Below the pieces are notes generated by a model that saw only the letters and a program-made list of their open reading frames with translations, was not told the origin of the DNA and ran no database searches. From Reticulitermes lucifugus (taxonomy: Eukaryota > Arthropoda > Insecta > Blattodea > Rhinotermitidae), in the NCBI GenBank assembly GCA_026260175.1, contig JAKCWW010000022.1:148249-212248 (forward strand): DNA of 64,000 nt. Direction: 5' to 3'. Position numbers and translations under genes: made by a program. Each line of letters begins with the position of its first letter. Positions within the stretch are counted from its first letter, which is position 1. Below are positions 60,027-64,000 of the stretch, one piece after another.

Positions 60027-63000
60027 TATGTTTAGAATTGTGTTTATTTCAGAGTTGTACTAATCATTAATGGAAGTTCTTGATTATAAAGTCATCGACG
60101 TAACGAGAGAAAATTCACTTCCTACAAGTTTAAAACTCTGATTTAAGTTACCATATGTAGGTACTGTACAATAATTAACATATATTAATGTCGCCAACAT
60201 ATTTCAGACGTTGTTTCACATGTTGGTAGCAATTAGAATTGAAGGTATATGGGATGAAAAAAAATTAATATGCTAATAACATAAAACTAGAGATAAGAAA
60301 GAAAATCCCGTCACACTTTACGAAATTCAAGAAAGAAAATAAATCTGTATAATGATATGTTTTAATGAATGTGTGCCCGTACAGGATGTAACAAGAGAAA
60401 TACACATTAATTAAACGTTTAAAACTACTTTCATAGCAAACGCAGGCGACTTATTAAAACATCATACATGATAACAGCAATCTGAAGCTACATGAAGAGT
60501 GTTACAAACTGGGAATATATTAGACAAGTAAAAAATTTTACGTTGAAATCAAATTGTTAATACAAAACAATGTAGTAATCTACAAACGTCCTCTCACTTA
60601 TGTAGATCAAAAAGCATAGAAATGTATAAGAACACAGGAGTAGATGTAAGGTCCGTTTTAAAATATTTGAACATAGCAATCGACGTGCAGCACCCAGTGT
60701 TTCGTTAAGAAGAAGCGCGAGGGGAAAGGATTTTTACATCCTTACTTGTATATTTTAATTGAAATAATAGCCATGCTTAAAAGCACTTCGTAACATAGAC
60801 CGTAACACCGTTCATACTTAAAACGAAAAAACTAAAAAGCCTTTTATATTCACACATGTTCTTTGAAAAGGGGTTTTAAATTTACTTGACCCCCTAAAGG
60901 TCAATGGTAAGTATATTTACCATCATGTAAAAATTTAAAACTTCAGAATTTTTCTCACTTATTGTATTTATACATTCTACATAATTCTCAGAATAATGAT
61001 ATATTGTTTCCAAAACAGCATTAAATATTTGGTCCTTTGAGTAGAGATACAGTGTGCTGTTCATGAGATATAAACGCAAATTTTAAGTACGATTTAGATT
61101 AATTTTACTCCTCAAGGTTGTGTGTGTCAATAAATCAACTTCAAAAATCCACACATTAATTAAAAAATAATGTGTGACAGTTGGCTGGTGGACACATACA
61201 CACACACCCAACTTCCGTGTTCGTTTCCATAACAAGTTCTGTTGACAAACGTTTAGAAAAATGTTCGAATCATGTCGAAGGTTTTATGAAGGTGTAAACG
61301 CAATGGGGCCTCACAGCTCTTCTAAACGGACATGACAATGCACCGACACAGCAGTTCGTACCACAAAAGCCAGCAAAAATTACGAAATACGTGCACATTT
61401 CAAGACATACTTGTGTTATGACAGTAGTATTCACAACAAAATTACACCTGGATTTCATTCTATCTTACTAGTCCAGAAATAAAAGGCGCTGAAATTTTAG
61501 CAATGGAATCCACGTATTTTACACAGTTTATGGGGTGTTACGCCATTCTATTATTATATGTTTTAAATTTAAATGTGCAAAACTTCGTTAACTCATACTG
61601 TTGTTTCAACAGATCTCCTTGCAAATGGCCACGTAAAAAGGATCATATATGATAAACAATAAGTTTGTGATTCACTGCTTCTATATACTTAGTTTGTTCG
61701 TGTGTATTCATTACTTATAATTTATTCCGAAATTCCAAGTAGACGATGCTCGTGAGATTTCAGCTCTTTCTACTGTGACTGTCTTATACGATATAAAACC
61801 ACATAGTTTGGTAGATAGGAAATAGCGGTTCGGAGAAACTTGCCACCTCCACCTTCAGGGTGGAAGAGTGGGAAAGATTAGGTCAGAGGGAGAATCTTCT
61901 CTCGAAATGTTGGTACTTAGCTACGAAACTACTCGCAGTCACAACACAAAATACTGCGGTCTTCAAAGTGACACTCCTCCTCCCGACATAAAATATCTGC
62001 TACATTACCCATGATGCTCCATTGTCACCTACCGTTATATTATTACTTCTCACCTTCTTGTCTCTCTACCATTTATGCGAAAAATTTCCCTCCTCTGTCT
62101 CCTTTCTTCTGGAGACAGACATGGCGCTGCATGTTACGAAATGAATTCTTGAATTTTAGGGCTGAAATAAAATAAATGTCAGCTTTACAATTTTCTCCAG
62201 ATTGCAACAAACACAAATAAATTAAGAAGTTATGCAGTGACCATTTTATCTAACATTTATGTGCAGAAAGATTAATTTTTTTTCTTTTTCAGAAACTTTC
62301 ATTTCTTCCCCACAAGCGTTCCTGAAGCTTTAAACATTCACTTGTCCCCATCAAAATTACTTCCAAAATTTTTATATATCTATCGCAATATACAGGTACT
62401 ATTTCAGAGGGGTTTGTAGTGTTCATAGAGTCAATAATGCCTGTTTGAAAAACTTTTATAATAGACCAGAAATCTCGCTACGCAAAGAGCTCTTCGCTTA
62501 AGAAGCTATGCTGTACCATAAGACTTTGGTGCATTCCAATACAGTCTAAATAAAAATGAAGTTGTGAATTTGGAATGACTTAGTTCTATACATTATTCGT
62601 GAAGAATTACAATGTAAAAATGTTGGATCATATCCAAGATTCTATGGTTAAGAAGCATGTATACATGTACAAGACGCTGTTAGGCTCCTGGGAATTTAGC
62701 GCGCACACCATATTAGATATTGGGTAATATAATAATAATTGTCGTAAGAAAATTATGGGGCGACTTTCAATTTTCAGCCAGGCTGCTAAAGCAAAGACTT
62801 ATTCGGTCTCATACGTGTCCTATGGACAGTGAGAAAATCGTTTATGCCTAAATATATACTTGAACGTCAGACCTCACTATGGCAATGTATTAGAATAGTT
62901 TATATCTGTACACAGTCGCGGCTTAACTGGCGGCACGCGTTGGCGCTTTACTTGTTGATTATGTAGTGTTTGCTTGTAGTGTTTCACTGACAGCTGGACA

Positions 63001-63207
63001 CTGGAATTAGAGCGGACATACCACAGTACCGTGGCAGAGAATCAAACCAGCAAGCAGAGGATCCAAGAAGTCTTCTGTCTTCACGTAAGCCATAATATAG
63101 CCCGTATATCGCTGACAGATTTAACAAAGGCCTCTGTAATATACATATTCACATACAAATTGAAATCAGAAATGTTTAGGTCTTTGTTCCCCTTACACAG
63201 CGTAGAG
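60027..63207. other. AT-rich stretch, no gene seen
   Basis: A CA-rich tract lies near 61195-61210, and a small hairpin acacatta..taatgtgt at about 61152-61177. A GC-richer patch near 61840-62000 is unassigned. No gene supported. Confidence 0.5.
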
Positions 63208-63320
63208 TGGTAATTCTGTACCAACTTTTCGGGTCAAACTATCGGTCCCTTCTTCAAGGGTAATGCTTGACATTTGAAGATGGGACCGATACTGTCCCAA
63301 AACATCGGTAACTAACTACC
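63208..63320. mobile_element. Small inverted pair of degenerate hammerhead-like motifs
   Basis: The minus-strand copy (63223-63258: ttgaaga, gggaccg.., gacccgaaaagt) and the plus-strand copy (63274-63306: ttgaaga, t, gggac-cgatact-gtccc, aaaacat) point away from each other across about 15 bases. ggtaattctgtacc outside the first mirrors ggtaactaactacc outside the second. Both cores have changes. Confidence 0.6.
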
Positions 63321-63400
63321 AATTAACGCTGCTTAACATCCAAGAAAAGCGAAGATCTTATTTACACCGCGATGGAAGCCTGAAATCACGCAAAACATTT
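63307..63400 (+). repeat. 85-bp dispersed repeat, copy 5
   Basis: ggtaactaactaccaatt, acgctgcttaacatccaaga and caccgcgatggaagcctgaa, then atcacgc. It begins directly after the hammerhead-like motif at 63274-63306, as copy 3 does. Confidence 0.65.
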
Positions 63401-63871
63401 TATACAATACTAGAAAGAGTGTCCTCAATATGTTCGACTTCCTCATAAATATTACAATAGACGTACATAGAAAGTATAAGCTTAAAGAAGGAATAACTCT
63501 CAAATTTGGGAATAAAATTAATTACGAATAGAGATAAAATTAAGACAGACATTGCAACCAGGACTCTACCTCAACATCTGCGCATCGCTACCTTGCATAC
63601 TGCCAAAACTACCAAGCAAACTTCACAATGTCTTCAAGTGTTCTCTGCTAGGTCTGTTGAGAGGGCAGAGAAATGAACAGTTACACTTTTGCTTTGGCTG
63701 CTTGGCATCCCGTTGTGTTATTTATAATAATAAACAATACTACACATCGTCAACAGAAATTTTTGTTAGTGTTAAAATAATTAGTCACATAATCTCATGA
63801 TTTTAATAATAATAAAATTTGTGCCAACGGTGTGTATTGCTGTTCATTAGGTGCACTTGTTCAATATAGTC
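63401..63871. other. No gene seen
   Basis: An 82-codon frame at 63552-63800 is unrecognised. Confidence 0.5.
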
Positions 63872-64000
63872 TTCTCGGGCGCACAGCCGCGTCAATTCGT
63901 TTGAATACAACGTACAAATCAGTTTTGCCTGAGGATGGGGACGGAGCTAGTCCCCGAAACGTTGTATTCAAACGAATTGACGCGGATGTGCGCCCGAGAA
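63872..64000. mobile_element. Hairpin with 41-bp arms around a hammerhead-like motif
   Basis: Arms 63872-63912 and 63960-64000 (ttctcgggcgcaca.. and its complement) match with one difference. The 47-base spacer carries the motif on the plus strand. The window ends exactly at the arm end, so the arms may go on. GC content of the arms is high compared with the surroundings, and the match is nearly perfect, suggesting a young element. Confidence 0.85.
63920..64000 (+). ncRNA. Hammerhead-like motif inside the terminal hairpin
   Basis: CTGAGGA (63929-63935), T, ggggac-ggagcta-gtcccc (six perfect pairs), GAA (63956-63958), ACGT, T at 63963 as the predicted cleavage base, then gta. The bases tgc before the core can pair with gta, and the long arms can continue helix I beyond an internal loop. 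Confidence 0.6.

Noticed and set aside
1-64000. CRISPR arrays, bacterial operons, LTR elements or endogenous viruses
   Set aside because: No regular repeat-spacer arrays, no ribosome-binding sites or operon-like frames, and no paired long direct repeats with retroviral motifs were seen.

Overview
The window looks like gene-free nuclear DNA from an insect, probably a polyneopteran such as a cockroach or termite. The evidence is low GC, many one- to two-letter runs, no open frame longer than 170 codons, and dense old retroposons. The C-terminal LINE peptides are of a type I associate with cockroach-like and other insect genomes. No host exon, rRNA gene or intact tRNA gene could be supported. 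The order-level guess rests on memory of repeat types, not on a search.

Layout. The window is a mosaic of old, short insertions separated by AT-rich DNA. I recognise three LINE families, named here only for this window. LINE-1 has a C-terminus ending ..NLRVP and a tail of TTAG repeats; seven copies or fragments lie at 32.2, 33.1, 39.6, 43.1, 49.1 and 56.1 kb, several with 11-13 bp target-site duplications. LINE-2 has a C-terminus with GRRGRRRKQLL; fragments lie at 40.9 and 54.6 kb. LINE-3 is an RT fragment at 20.0-21.1 kb with an ATT-rich tail; three more tails stand in tandem at 7.5-8.0 kb. At least three tRNA-derived SINE families are present. SINE-1 lies at 10.0, 14.4, 26.0, 31.7, 42.2 and 44.3 kb. 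SINE-2 lies at 13.5 kb, and its 3' tail is shared with the repeat end at base 1. SINE-3 lies at 45.4, 52.6, 56.7 and 59.2 kb. Small DNA-transposon derivatives (MITEs) lie at 12.2, 21.6 and 36.6 kb. Three minisatellites occur: 51-bp units at 2.9 kb, 31-bp units at 50.5 kb and 98-bp units at 52.1 kb.

Most interesting signal. A short structured motif recurs at about fourteen places: CTGANGA, usually one T, a hairpin stem, then GAAAC followed by a self-complementary ACATGT or ACGT. The stem sequence differs between copies but stays paired, and the only variable base in CTGANGA is the one that is free in hammerhead ribozymes. In the best copies (30.3, 47.6, 18.4, 44.7 and 63.9 kb) the flanks can also pair as helix I. 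This is the layout of a type I hammerhead ribozyme with a minimal, dimer-type helix III, apart from one extra base before helix II. Many copies lie inside long inverted-arm (fold-back) elements at 30.2, 44.6, 47.4, 63.2 and 63.9 kb. At 47.4 kb the homology between the two arms ends at the predicted cleavage site. The window may therefore sample a family of hammerhead-bearing fold-back retroelements.

One GC-rich block (16.2-17.4 kb) and a smaller one (45.8-46.3 kb) differ from their surroundings and are the only places where a host promoter or exon seems plausible.
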